NCBI GenBank assembly: GCA_017427885.1
Contig: JAFRRW010000008.1
Span: 1-64,000, forward strand
Length of the DNA: 64,000 nucleotides
Origin: Bacteroidales bacterium
GTDB lineage: Bacteria; Bacteroidota; Bacteroidia; Bacteroidales; UBA932
Direction of reading: 5' to 3'
Part shown: piece after piece, positions 25,572-33,867 of the stretch
Numbering within the stretch: the first letter of the stretch is position 1
How the letters are laid out: every line of letters begins with the position of its first letter
Made by a program: the position numbers and the translations under genes
The notes under the pieces: generated by a model
Databases searched by the model: none
What the model was told of the DNA's origin: nothing
Seen by the model: only the letters and a program-made list of their open reading frames with translations

Positions 25572-26705
25572 CTAATCGAGACATTCGTCCATTGCGGCCG
25601 TGATTGCGTCCTTGTCCATGTTCTGGCCTATGAAGACGATCTTGATCATCCTGTCACCGTATTCGGGATCCCAGTCGCGGGCGAGGTTCCTGTCCCGGCG
25701 CATCATTTCCTGCAGCTGGTCTTCTGGCATGGTGGCGAACCAGGCTCCCGCATCCTTCAGGGACTTCTGGACTCCGCTCTGCTCGAAGAGGTAGCACTTG
25801 TCGGTGTCGTCGCTGAAATAGCAGAGGCCTTTCGAGCGTATGACCGTCGTAGGCCACCTCTTTGATACGAACCAGTCGAATTTGTTGATATCCAAGGGCT
25901 GGCGGCGGTAATACACGAAGGTGCCCACCCCATACTCGTCGGCTTCTCCTTCTTCCTCATTCTCAAGACCTTCCCCCTCTATCTCGCTGATCCATGCAGC
26001 CGAGGTCGCGACCTTGTCGAAGTCGAAGAGTCCGGTGTTCAGGAGTTGGTCCAGGTCCACGTCGCAGAAATCGCAGGGGATGACCTTCACTCCGGGATTG
26101 AGGTTTTCGATTACGCTGCAGACCTTACCGAGTTCTTCCGGCCTCACTTCCGAGGCCTTGTTGAGGAGGACGGTGTTGCAGAACTCTATCTGCTCTATGA
26201 CCAGGCTCTCCAGGTCCTGCTCGTCGAAGTTGCGAAGGGGCAGTGTGTCGCCGCAGCTGAATTCCGTGGCCATCCTGAGGGCGTCCACTACCGTGACGAT
26301 GCAATCCAGCGTAGGAACGGGACTGCCGTCGTTGTACTGCGGGCCGAGGGCCGGGATGGAGCAGATGGTCTGTGCTATCGGGGCTGGCTCGCAGATGCCG
26401 CTGGCCTCGATTACGATGTAGTCGAACTTTTTCTGCCTGGCTATTCCGCAGAGTTGGTCCACCAGGTCCATCTTGAGGGTGCAGCAGATGCATCCGTTCT
26501 GCAGGGCCACCAGCGAATCGTCACTCTGGTTCACCATACCTCCCCTTTCTATCAGCGAGGCGTCTATGTTCACTTCTCCCAGGTCGTTCACTATCACCGC
26601 GAACCTTATCCCCCTCCTGTTCGAGAGGATCCTGTTCACAAGCGTCGTCTTCCCGCTTCCGAGATATCCCGTCAGCAGCAGTACAGGTATTTTGTTCTTA
26701 TCCAT
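25572..26705 (-). CDS. G3E-family GTPase (COG0523/CobW-like metallochaperone)
   Basis: 377 residues from the ATG at 26705 (MDKNKIPVLLLTGYLGSGKT); the longer upstream reading frame lies inside rodA and is not used. It has a P-loop GYLGSGKTT, the metal-binding GCICCTLK (CxCC), VVIEASGICEPAPI, and LNKASEV in the place of NKxD. A CobW C-terminal domain (DINKFDWFVSKRWPTTVIRSKGLCYF) follows. Such proteins insert or allocate metals, often zinc; the partner is unknown. An acidic insert (EGEGLENEEEGEADE) sits before the C-terminal domain. It lies between rodA and the GH2 gene with short gaps. Confidence 0.85.
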   Translation of the reverse strand: MDKNKIPVLLLTGYLGSGKTTLVNRILSNRRGIRFAVIVNDLGEVNIDASLIERGGMVNQSDDSLVALQNGCICCTLKMDLVDQLCGIARQKKFDYIVIEASGICEPAPIAQTICSIPALGPQYNDGSPVPTLDCIVTVVDALRMATEFSCGDTLPLRNFDEQDLESLVIEQIEFCNTVLLNKASEVRPEELGKVCSVIENLNPGVKVIPCDFCDVDLDQLLNTGLFDFDKVATSAAWISEIEGEGLENEEEGEADEYGVGTFVYYRRQPLDINKFDWFVSKRWPTTVIRSKGLCYFSDDTDKCYLFEQSGVQKSLKDAGAWFATMPEDQLQEMMRRDRNLARDWDPEYGDRMIKIVFIGQNMDKDAITAAMDECLD

Positions 26706-26737
26706 AATCGTTTGTTTTTCCGGTCCGGCAACATATC

Positions 26738-28192
26738 CTAAAAATATTTCTTTTCCTGCCTGTCCAGGGCTATGAATATGAAGAGCATTATGGTGAACGC
26801 CCAGAGGGAGGAGCCCCCATAGCTGAGGAAGGGCAGCGGTATGCCGATGACCGGCATCAGGCCGATGGTCATTCCGATGTTGATGAAAAGGTGCATGAAG
26901 ATGCACGCGGCCACGCAGTAGCCGTATATCCGAGTGAACGGCTCCCGGCTCCTTTCCGCATCGTGGATGATCCTCCATATCATCATCACGTACAGCAGGA
27001 TGACCAGGGCGCACCCCAGGAAGCCCCACTCCTCTCCCACGGTGCAGAATATGAAGTCGGTGCTCTGCTCCGGTACGAAGCCGTAGGTCGTCTGGGTGCC
27101 ATTCAGGAACCCTTTCCCTGCAAACCCTCCGGAACCTATCGCAATCATGCTCTGGTTCACGTTATACCCCACTCCGGACGGGTCGTCTTTCATTCCCAGG
27201 AGAACTTCTATCCTCTTTCTCTGGTGGTCCTGGAGCACGTTGTTGAAAATGAAATCCGTGGAGAACACCATAAGCACTCCGGCGATGAATCCCAGGCAGG
27301 ACAGCTGGAGGAAACGGTCCTTGACCCTCCAGGCCTTCACCATCAGGAAGGGCATGCATAACAGAGAAACCCCAACGATGACCCAGAGGGGTTTGATACC
27401 CTTGACAATTTCGGGAATCGAAGGATTGTCTGCCAGGGCTGCGAAGATCTTCGGCAGGAAGGCCATCAGTATGATGAGGGGGACGAAGGTCAGGAGCCAG
27501 CGGCCGGGCCTTCCGGAATCGAAGGCGTTGAACAGGGATATGAGGCCGATAAGGGTTATGACCGACACCAATGGTGAACAGGTGAGGGTGAGGATGAAGA
27601 TAAGGATGGTCATGCCTATGGCCACGAGAGTCCATCCTGAAAGGCCCTCCCTGTAAAGGACCAGGATGAATCCCACATACACGAGGGCCGAACCGGTCTC
27701 GCTTTCGGCCAGGATGACCAGCATCGGAAGGCCGATGACGAGGGCCGTGATGAAGAAGTCCCTGGTCCTGGACAGCTTGAACGAAGGCCGGGACATTATG
27801 AGGGCCAGCAGCAGAGAGGTAGTGATTTTGGACACCTCTGCAGGCTGGAAACTCACGACTCCGAAATTGAACCAGGACCTGGAACCCTTGACTTCGGTTC
27901 CCAGGAATATCACGGCCACCAGCAGGCCCAGCACAAGTATGTATGCCGGCAATGATACGGTAGGCCAGAATTTGGGATTGAGGGCAAAAAGGATGAAAAG
28001 GGCCAGGCCGATGGAGGTGAGGATCCACACGAACTGTTTTCCGCTCCTGAACTCGAAGTCGAAGATGGTGGATGGTTCGGAGGAGTGGACGGAGGCATAG
28101 ATATTAATCCACCCGATGAGGATGAGGGCGAGGTACGTCAGCACCAGGTTCCAGTCAAGGGATTTCCTCAGTGTCCTTTCGTAAGTACCCAT
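26738..28192 (-). CDS. rodA: Rod-shape SEDS glycosyltransferase RodA
   Basis: 484 residues with about ten or more membrane helices. The SEDS signature is seen in SWFNFGVVSFQPAEVSKI, AESETGSALVY, and the C-terminal GFVPEQSTDFIFCTVGEEWGFLG and GIPLPFLSYGGSS. It polymerises lipid II into glycan strands for cell elongation, together with PBP2. It lies one base after the mrdA stop. It is longer than the E. coli protein (about 370) because of an inserted loop between about 240 and 330, a length common in Bacteroidetes. Confidence 0.93.
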   Translation of the reverse strand: MGTYERTLRKSLDWNLVLTYLALILIGWINIYASVHSSEPSTIFDFEFRSGKQFVWILTSIGLALFILFALNPKFWPTVSLPAYILVLGLLVAVIFLGTEVKGSRSWFNFGVVSFQPAEVSKITTSLLLALIMSRPSFKLSRTRDFFITALVIGLPMLVILAESETGSALVYVGFILVLYREGLSGWTLVAIGMTILIFILTLTCSPLVSVITLIGLISLFNAFDSGRPGRWLLTFVPLIILMAFLPKIFAALADNPSIPEIVKGIKPLWVIVGVSLLCMPFLMVKAWRVKDRFLQLSCLGFIAGVLMVFSTDFIFNNVLQDHQRKRIEVLLGMKDDPSGVGYNVNQSMIAIGSGGFAGKGFLNGTQTTYGFVPEQSTDFIFCTVGEEWGFLGCALVILLYVMMIWRIIHDAERSREPFTRIYGYCVAACIFMHLFINIGMTIGLMPVIGIPLPFLSYGGSSLWAFTIMLFIFIALDRQEKKYF

Positions 28193-28193
28193 C

Positions 28194-30044
28194 TCAGTCC
28201 GTCTTTACCCTGGACATCAGGTTGCCCTCAAGCACCCTGTCCTCCAGGTACTTGCGGTCTTCGCTTATCTCCCTGCGGAGATATTTTTCCACCATCAGCG
28301 AGGCGATGGGGCAGGCCCAGGTGGCCCCGAATCCGGCGTTTTCTATATAGGCGGCGATGGCGATCTTCGGGTCGTCCTTCGGGGCGAAGCAGATGAACAC
28401 CGAGTTGTCGGCACCGCGGGGATTCTGGGCAGTCCCCGTCTTTCCGCAGATATCCAGTCCGGGCACTGCCGCTATGCTGGCCGTTCCGCCGGACCCGAAA
28501 CCCGAGTTAACCGCCCGCCACATTCCCTGGATTACCTTCCGGTACTGCAGGGTGTCCACCATCGTGTATTGCCTTTCCTTAAACTGGTCGTCGAGCACCA
28601 CACCCTCCGATTCCTTGACTATATGGGGGATGACGTAATACCCGCGGTTCGCCACTGTGGCGCTGAGGTTCGCGATCTGAAGTGGCGTCACTCCGATTTC
28701 TCCCTGGCCGATTGAAAGGGAGATGATGGTCGTGAACTTCCATCCGCCCTTTCCGTACACCCTGTTGTAATACTTTGACGTGGGGATGTTTCCTCCCAGT
28801 TCGGAGGGGAAGTCACTGCCCAGTTTCCGGCCGAAGCCCATGCTGAGCACGTATTCCCTCCATTTGTCGAAAGCGTCCGCGGTAGTTGCGTATTTCTTCC
28901 TGTTCTCCAGGATGCTTTTGAGCACGTAGCAGAAATAACCGTTGCAGGACATCATAACGGCCTGTTCCAGGTCGAGGGGGGAAGGATGCCCGTGGCAGCC
29001 CAGCTTGTGGCTCCCGTAGGGATAGCCGTGGTTGCAGGGATATCTCATGTCGGGAGTCAGTACCCCTTCCTCCAGGCCGATAAGGCCGTTCACCAGCTTG
29101 AATACGGATCCCGGAGGATAGGAAGCCTGGACCGTGCGGTTGAACATCGGCCGGTAGGGGTTGGCCGCGATTTCCTTGTAGTGCTTGCTGATGTCCGCGA
29201 GCTGGTCCACGCTGATACCGGGGCTGGACACCATCGCCAGGATCTCCCCCGTCTTGGGCTCTATCGCCACGACGCTCCCTACCTTGTTCCTCATAAGTTC
29301 CTGGCCGTACTGCTGGAGTTCGGCGTCGATGGTGGTAATGATGTCGTGGCCGGGGATGGCTTCCTTGTCCATCTCCCCGTCGAGATATCTCGTCTGGATC
29401 TGGTTGTGGGAGTTCCTCAGATAGATATGGTAGCCTTTCTCTCCCCTGAGGTCTTCTTCCCGCGCGGCCTCGATGCCCGTCTTGCCGGCATAGTCGCCGC
29501 TGCGGTAGTGTTCCGGATGTTTCTTGATGTAGTCGGCGTCCACTTCGGACACATAGCCAAGGAGGTTGCCTCCGGCGTTGATGGGATAGTCGCGGATGGA
29601 CCTCACCTGTCCCTTGAAGCCGGGGAACTTGTACTGGATCTCGGCGAACTTCATATAGGTCTCAGGCGGCACCTGCTTGAGCAGGGTCATCGTCTGGAAG
29701 CCTATCTTCTTGCGGTTGCGCTGGTATTCATCCATCTTGGCCCGGATGAAGTCCGGGTCCTGGCCGAGGGCGCTGGCCAGCAGCAGGGTGTCGAACTTCT
29801 CGGTCTCGCGCGGGGTGACGAGGATGTCGTAGGCCACCTTGTTCCCCACGATGATCTTTCCGAAACGGTCGTAGATCACCCCCCTCGTGGGGTAGATGAT
29901 GTCATAGACCATCGAGTTGTTCTTCGCGTCGGTCTTGTACTTATCGTCCAGGATCTGGATCATGAAAAGTTTCACCAGGAGGATGCCAGCGGCAACCGCC
30001 AAACCGATGACGAGATTCCTCGATCTTAAGTTGGACTCCTGCAA
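28194..30044 (-). CDS. mrdA: Penicillin-binding protein 2 (elongasome transpeptidase)
   Basis: 616 residues. One N-terminal membrane helix (RNLVIGLAVAAGILLVKLFM), a PBP dimer domain (YPTRGVIYDRFGKIIVGN), then the transpeptidase with SVFK (active Ser in YPPGSVFKLVNG), SCN (MSCNGYF) and KTG (CGKTGTAQNP). Crosslinks peptidoglycan during elongation with RodA. The start is a TTG at 30044: no in-frame ATG precedes the membrane helix after the mreD stop, and the first internal Met would remove the anchor. It is the fourth gene of the mreB-mreC-mreD-mrdA-rodA operon. Confidence 0.92.
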   Translation of the reverse strand: MQESNLRSRNLVIGLAVAAGILLVKLFMIQILDDKYKTDAKNNSMVYDIIYPTRGVIYDRFGKIIVGNKVAYDILVTPRETEKFDTLLLASALGQDPDFIRAKMDEYQRNRKKIGFQTMTLLKQVPPETYMKFAEIQYKFPGFKGQVRSIRDYPINAGGNLLGYVSEVDADYIKKHPEHYRSGDYAGKTGIEAAREEDLRGEKGYHIYLRNSHNQIQTRYLDGEMDKEAIPGHDIITTIDAELQQYGQELMRNKVGSVVAIEPKTGEILAMVSSPGISVDQLADISKHYKEIAANPYRPMFNRTVQASYPPGSVFKLVNGLIGLEEGVLTPDMRYPCNHGYPYGSHKLGCHGHPSPLDLEQAVMMSCNGYFCYVLKSILENRKKYATTADAFDKWREYVLSMGFGRKLGSDFPSELGGNIPTSKYYNRVYGKGGWKFTTIISLSIGQGEIGVTPLQIANLSATVANRGYYVIPHIVKESEGVVLDDQFKERQYTMVDTLQYRKVIQGMWRAVNSGFGSGGTASIAAVPGLDICGKTGTAQNPRGADNSVFICFAPKDDPKIAIAAYIENAGFGATWACPIASLMVEKYLRREISEDRKYLEDRVLEGNLMSRVKTD

Positions 30045-30080
30045 GGTGAATGAAGTTTTTATGTACCGCGCAAACCTGCC

Positions 30081-30590
30081 CTATCTGTTGTCGGGGGCAA
30101 GGAAACCGACTACGAACAAAGATAGCAAATATCCGGCAATCAGGGAAACGGCAAAACGGAGGGCGTTGAAGGTGAGAGGCCGCGTCCCCGCCCCGTCGGC
30201 GAGGATGTAGATCACGAGGAAGAGGGCCTGGACCATCAGGATGGCCGTCGAGACCTTTCCGAAACCGGCTTTCGCCATTGAGAACCCCTCTTTCTTCTCC
30301 AGCATTTCATTCCCCATCACAAGCCCCAGGATGGGATTCCTGAGCAGGGCCACGGGCACCAGTGCGAGGGCGTTAAGGCCGAGTACGCCGTCGGAGAAGA
30401 AGTCCACGGCGAGGCCGGTCGCGAAGGCGATGATCATCGTCAGCGACGTGGGAACTTTCACGGGGATGCATAGCACCATCACCGGCAGTATCGTGAGGGT
30501 GACGTAGGGGGAGATGCGCACGAAATCGCTGAGGAGCATCTGCACTGCCAGCAGCATTATGTAAACGAATACGAAACTGCGTCTCATCAT
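30081..30590 (-). CDS. mreD: Rod shape-determining protein MreD
   Basis: 169 residues, strongly hydrophobic, with five or so predicted helices (MMRRSFVFVYIMLLAVQMLLSDFV; VTLTILPVMVLCIPVKVP; GLAVDFFSDGVLGLNALAL). Identity rests mainly on its place between mreC and mrdA plus the MreD-like FxxGLxxD pattern. Its ATG shares one base with the mreC stop (TGATG), implying coupled translation. An inner-membrane partner of MreC. Confidence 0.88.
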   Translation of the reverse strand: MMRRSFVFVYIMLLAVQMLLSDFVRISPYVTLTILPVMVLCIPVKVPTSLTMIIAFATGLAVDFFSDGVLGLNALALVPVALLRNPILGLVMGNEMLEKKEGFSMAKAGFGKVSTAILMVQALFLVIYILADGAGTRPLTFNALRFAVSLIAGYLLSLFVVGFLAPDNR

Positions 30591-31426
30591 CAGCCCTCCC
30601 CGAACGCTACTGATTCCAGCGACATTATCTCCTCCCTGCCGATGTTCTCGACGACGATGACGTACTTGAGGGTGGAGAAATCCTGGAACAAATTGACTTT
30701 GATCTCATTGGTGGCTCCGTTCACAACCCTCGCATCGCCGGTGGTCCCGATGGGGATGTCGGGAGGGAAGATGGCGGAGTAGCCGCTGGTATAGACGGTG
30801 TCCCCTGGCTGGAACTTGAACTGGAGGGGAATTTCCTTCAGGACGCCGCCGCTGCGGGATTTCCCGTCCCAGGAGAGGGGCCCCACGGCACCGTCCGTTC
30901 CGAGCCGGGCGCTGATGCTGATTTCCGGGTTCATGAAGGAGATGGCGTAGGAGTAGTGCTTGTCCACCGCGTCCACGATGCCGACTATCCCGGAAGGGGT
31001 GACGAGGCCGTCCTGGAGATGGATCCCGTCTTCGCTTCCCTTGTCGATGATGAGGTAGTTGTGCTGCCTGTTTCGGCTAACCTTCACTATGGTGGCGCTG
31101 ATATAGCGGAAGTCGGCGTGGCTGCCCAGCTTGGCGGCGAGTGAATCGGCCCCGATGTCCCTGAGCTCAGCCATCCTGTCACCGAGGGCCATCGTGAGCT
31201 GGTAGTTCTCCTCGGCGAGGGCCTGGTTCTGCTTCTTGAGGGAGAAATACTGCATTATCCCCTGTGTGCCTCCCCAGACCTTGGCCTGGAACCTGTGGCC
31301 CTGGCGGGCGATCCAGATTTTCTGGAGGCTCCCGTTGGAAGAGACGAGGCAGAGAGAGGCGACCTCCAGGATGATGAAGACCGCCAGTATGAAAATGACA
31401 GGGACTATGCTTCTCTCTTTGGCCAT
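30590..31426 (-). CDS. mreC: Rod shape-determining protein MreC
   Basis: 278 residues. A short cytoplasmic head and one membrane helix (VPVIFILAVFIILEVASLCLV), a coiled coil (about 55-95), then the beta-rich periplasmic domain (SATIVKVSRNRQHNYLIIDKGSEDGIHLQDGLVTPSGIVGIV; FKFQPGDTVYTSGYSAIFPPDIPIG). It links MreB inside the cell to PBP2 outside. It begins one base after the mreB stop. Confidence 0.93.
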   Translation of the reverse strand: MAKERSIVPVIFILAVFIILEVASLCLVSSNGSLQKIWIARQGHRFQAKVWGGTQGIMQYFSLKKQNQALAEENYQLTMALGDRMAELRDIGADSLAAKLGSHADFRYISATIVKVSRNRQHNYLIIDKGSEDGIHLQDGLVTPSGIVGIVDAVDKHYSYAISFMNPEISISARLGTDGAVGPLSWDGKSRSGGVLKEIPLQFKFQPGDTVYTSGYSAIFPPDIPIGTTGDARVVNGATNEIKVNLFQDFSTLKYVIVVENIGREEIMSLESVAFGEG

Positions 31427-31427
31427 T

Positions 31428-32450
31428 CTATCTCATGAGGAAGGAATAGTGGGCCGTGTTCTTGAGCGCGATGCAGGTTCCCCTGGCCACTGCCCTAAGA
31501 GGGTCTTCGGCCACGTGGAACTGGATGTTTACCTTGTCGGTGAAGCGTTTGTCTATGCCCCTGAGGAGGGCGCCGCCTCCGGAGAGGAAGATGCCGTTCT
31601 CCACAATGTCGGAGTAGAGTTCAGGAGGGGTGTTCTCCAGGCAGTGGAGGATGGCGGTCTCTATCTTGGCGACGGATTTGTCGATGCAGTGGGCGATCTC
31701 CTGATAGGAGATGGTGGCTTCCACGGGAAGTGCGGTCATCACGTTTTGGCCGCGGACCACGAAGGGTTCGGGCTCGTCGTCGAGTTCGCTGATGACGGAA
31801 CCCACGGCGATCTTTATCTTCTCGGCGGTGATTTCTCCCACCTTGATGTTGTGCTGCTGCCTGAGGTACTGCTGGATGTCGTCGGTGAAGACGTCGCCGG
31901 CGGTGCGGATGCTCTCCTGGACCACGATGCCTCCGAGGGAGATTACGGCGATCTCAGCCGTTCCTCCTCCGATGTCCACCACCATGTTGCCCTTGGGCGC
32001 CTCCACGTCGAGGCCGATTCCCAGGGCTGCCGCCATAGGCTCGAAGATGAGGAAGACGTCCCTTCCCCCCGCGTGTTCGGAGGAGTCGCGGACGGCCCTG
32101 ATCTCGACCTCGGTACTGCCCGAAGGTATGCCGACGACTATCTTGAGGTTGGGGGAGAAGAGGCTCCTGTGCTTGCTGTTCACCTGGCGGATGAAGCCCT
32201 TGATCATCATTTCGGCGGCCTCGAAGTTCGCGATGACTCCGTCCCTGAGGGGCCTGATGGTCTTAATGCCGGGATTCACCTTCTCGTGCATCAGTTTCGC
32301 CTTCTGGCCGAAGGCTATGCATTTGCCGGTGTTGTTGTCTATGGCGACGATGCTGGGTTCGTCCAGGGCAATCTGGTCGTTCTGGAAAATGACGGTGTTG
32401 GCCGTTCCCAGGTCGATCGCCAGCTCTTGGTTCAGAAAAGAAAATGCCAT
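31428..32450 (-). CDS. mreB: Rod shape-determining actin MreB
   Basis: 340 residues. Actin-fold ATPase with phosphate-1 loop AIDLGTANT, phosphate-2 MVVDIGGGTAEIAVIS and adenosine motif LSGGGALLRGID. It forms filaments under the inner membrane that position the elongation machinery. It is the first gene of the rod operon. The upstream region (32451-32520) is shared with the divergent ispD promoter; a TATTTTTA on the minus strand near 32493-32500 is a weak -7 candidate. Confidence 0.95.
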   Translation of the reverse strand: MAFSFLNQELAIDLGTANTVIFQNDQIALDEPSIVAIDNNTGKCIAFGQKAKLMHEKVNPGIKTIRPLRDGVIANFEAAEMMIKGFIRQVNSKHRSLFSPNLKIVVGIPSGSTEVEIRAVRDSSEHAGGRDVFLIFEPMAAALGIGLDVEAPKGNMVVDIGGGTAEIAVISLGGIVVQESIRTAGDVFTDDIQQYLRQQHNIKVGEITAEKIKIAVGSVISELDDEPEPFVVRGQNVMTALPVEATISYQEIAHCIDKSVAKIETAILHCLENTPPELYSDIVENGIFLSGGGALLRGIDKRFTDKVNIQFHVAEDPLRAVARGTCIALKNTAHYSFLMR

Positions 32451-32489
32451 TATGGTTTGTTCTCTATATAAGTTTCACTTGAAATCGAG

Positions 32490-32519
32490 TTTGTAAAAAT
32501 ACGAAAAAACTTATATTTG
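32490..32519 (+). promoter_or_regulatory. Promoter of ispD
   Basis: TTTG (32490-32493), 18 bp, then TATATTTG (32512-32519), 21 nt before the ATG at 32541. Confidence 0.7.
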
Positions 32520-32540
32520 TTAAAATTTATTTATTCCTCT

Positions 32541-33260
32541 ATGGCGGAAGAAAGGGAAAAATATCTCATAGTGGTGGCAGGGGGGCACGGCACCCGTATG
32601 GGAAGCGACCTTCCCAAGCAGTTCCTCTCCCTTGGAGGAAAACCCGTGCTGAGCGTAACCATCGACCGTTTCATCCGCGCCGTTCCGGGCCTGAAGGTGG
32701 TCACCGTCCTCCCGGGAGACTGGTTCGACTATTGGAAGGACTGGTGCCTGGCGAACAATTTCCATTATCCCCAGATTTTCGCTCCGGGAGGAGTCACCCG
32801 TTTCCACTCGGTCCGCAACGCCCTTTCCAAGGTTCCCGACGGAGCCATAGCCGCCATCCACGACGGGGTGCGTCCCCTCATTTCCCAGGACCTTATCCGC
32901 AGCCTCTTCGCCCGCGCCGAAAAATGTCCCGGCGTGATTCCCGTCGTCCCGGTCACCGACACCCTTAAGGTCCTCGGCAGGGAGGAAACCGCATCGGGGG
33001 AGACCGTCCTCCGCGAGATTGAGGGGGAGGTTATGGACAGGTCCGTCGCCTACGGGGCACAGACCCCCCAGCTCTTCTGGTCCGAACTCATCAGGGACGC
33101 CTATTCGGTCCCCTACGACACGGCCTTCACCGACGACGCTTCCATAGCCCGTGTGAAAAAAATACCCCTCACCTTCGTAGAAGGCGAGAGGTATAATCTG
33201 AAAATCACCTGCAGGGAGGACCTTGCCGTGGCCGAAGCCATACTCAAGATGTCCCTATAG
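32541..33260 (+). CDS. ispD: 2-C-methyl-D-erythritol 4-phosphate cytidylyltransferase
   Basis: 239 residues. Third step of the non-mevalonate isoprenoid pathway, CTP plus MEP to CDP-ME. The nucleotide loop is VVAGGHGTRMGSDLPKQFLSLGGKP, followed by IHDGVRPL, RSVAYGAQTPQLF and FTDDASI, all in family order. The ATG at 32541 follows the promoter; the upstream TTG overlaps the -7 box. The stop is 3 nt from the stop of the convergent Lrp-type gene. Confidence 0.93.
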   Translation: MAEEREKYLIVVAGGHGTRMGSDLPKQFLSLGGKPVLSVTIDRFIRAVPGLKVVTVLPGDWFDYWKDWCLANNFHYPQIFAPGGVTRFHSVRNALSKVPDGAIAAIHDGVRPLISQDLIRSLFARAEKCPGVIPVVPVTDTLKVLGREETASGETVLREIEGEVMDRSVAYGAQTPQLFWSELIRDAYSVPYDTAFTDDASIARVKKIPLTFVEGERYNLKITCREDLAVAEAILKMSL

Positions 33261-33263
33261 GGT

Positions 33264-33761
33264 TCAGTCCTTCTTTCCGGAAAAACTGGTGTTCTTGTAG
33301 TCCTTCACCCAGACCTGACGCTCGATAGCCTGGTCCAGCGATATCATCGTGTCGGTGGACTGGATATACTTGATCTTCTGGATGGTGTTCAGGAGAACCT
33401 CCATCAGGTGGTCGTTGTCGAAGCAGTAGACCTTGAGGAGGAGGGCCGCCACGCCGGTGACGAAGTGGCACTCAACGATTTCCTGCACGTGCTTCAGCGC
33501 TTCCACGACCTCGGGATACTTGTTGGCCTCTGAAAGCGATACGCTTATGAAAGCGCAGACGTTGAGGCCAAGGGCCTGGGGCTTGACGAGAAGGCGGGAT
33601 CCGGTGATGACGCCGTTCGCCTCCAGCCTCTTCACCCTCTGATGGATGGCGGCGCCGGACACCCCGCATTCCCTTGCGATTTCAAGGAAGGGCATCCTGG
33701 CGTTCTTGACAAGCGACGACAGGATTTTCTGGTCAATGCTGTCCAAGTGGTATGTTGACAT
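33264..33761 (-). CDS. Lrp/AsnC-family transcriptional regulator
   Basis: 165 residues. N-terminal winged helix (LDSIDQKILSSLVKNARMPFLEIARECGVSGAAIHQRVKRLEANGVI) and C-terminal RAM ligand-binding domain (FISVSLSEANKYPEVVEALKHVQEIVECHFVTGVAALLLKVYC). Such proteins form dimers to octamers and respond to amino acids. Upstream lies a perfect pair of inverted 11-bp sites that overlaps its own promoter, so autoregulation is likely. The effector is unknown. Confidence 0.9.
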   Translation of the reverse strand: MSTYHLDSIDQKILSSLVKNARMPFLEIARECGVSGAAIHQRVKRLEANGVITGSRLLVKPQALGLNVCAFISVSLSEANKYPEVVEALKHVQEIVECHFVTGVAALLLKVYCFDNDHLMEVLLNTIQKIKYIQSTDTMISLDQAIERQVWVKDYKNTSFSGKKD

Positions 33762-33783
33762 TCTCTTTCAGATTATAAGGTTG

Positions 33784-33834
33784 TTCGGCACAAATATAAT
33801 AATAATTCAAAAGTTATTAACATTTTGTGCCGAA
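33784..33834 (-). promoter_or_regulatory. Paired operator and promoter of the Lrp-type gene
   Basis: TTCGGCACAAA (33784-33794) and TTTGTGCCGAA (33824-33834) form a perfect 11-bp inverted repeat separated by 29 AT-rich bases, centre to centre 40 bp or about four helical turns. The minus-strand -7 box TATATTTG (33791-33798) overlaps the proximal arm, so binding there would block transcription start. The spacing suits two DNA-binding dimers of an Lrp-type oligomer with the intervening DNA wrapped or looped. Confidence 0.75.
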
Positions 33835-33867
33835 ATAATTCAAGAAAGAAAGCAACTTTTTCGGAAA

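Noticed and set aside
26706-27029. Upstream extension of the G3E GTPase frame
   Set aside because: It lies inside rodA in another frame and the P-loop protein begins at the ATG at 26705.
28986-30029. 347-residue frame opposite mrdA
   Set aside because: Antisense to a clear PBP2 gene with all catalytic motifs.
31236-32471. 411-residue frame on the plus strand opposite mreB and mreC
   Set aside because: Antisense shadow of conserved rod-shape genes; no family motif.
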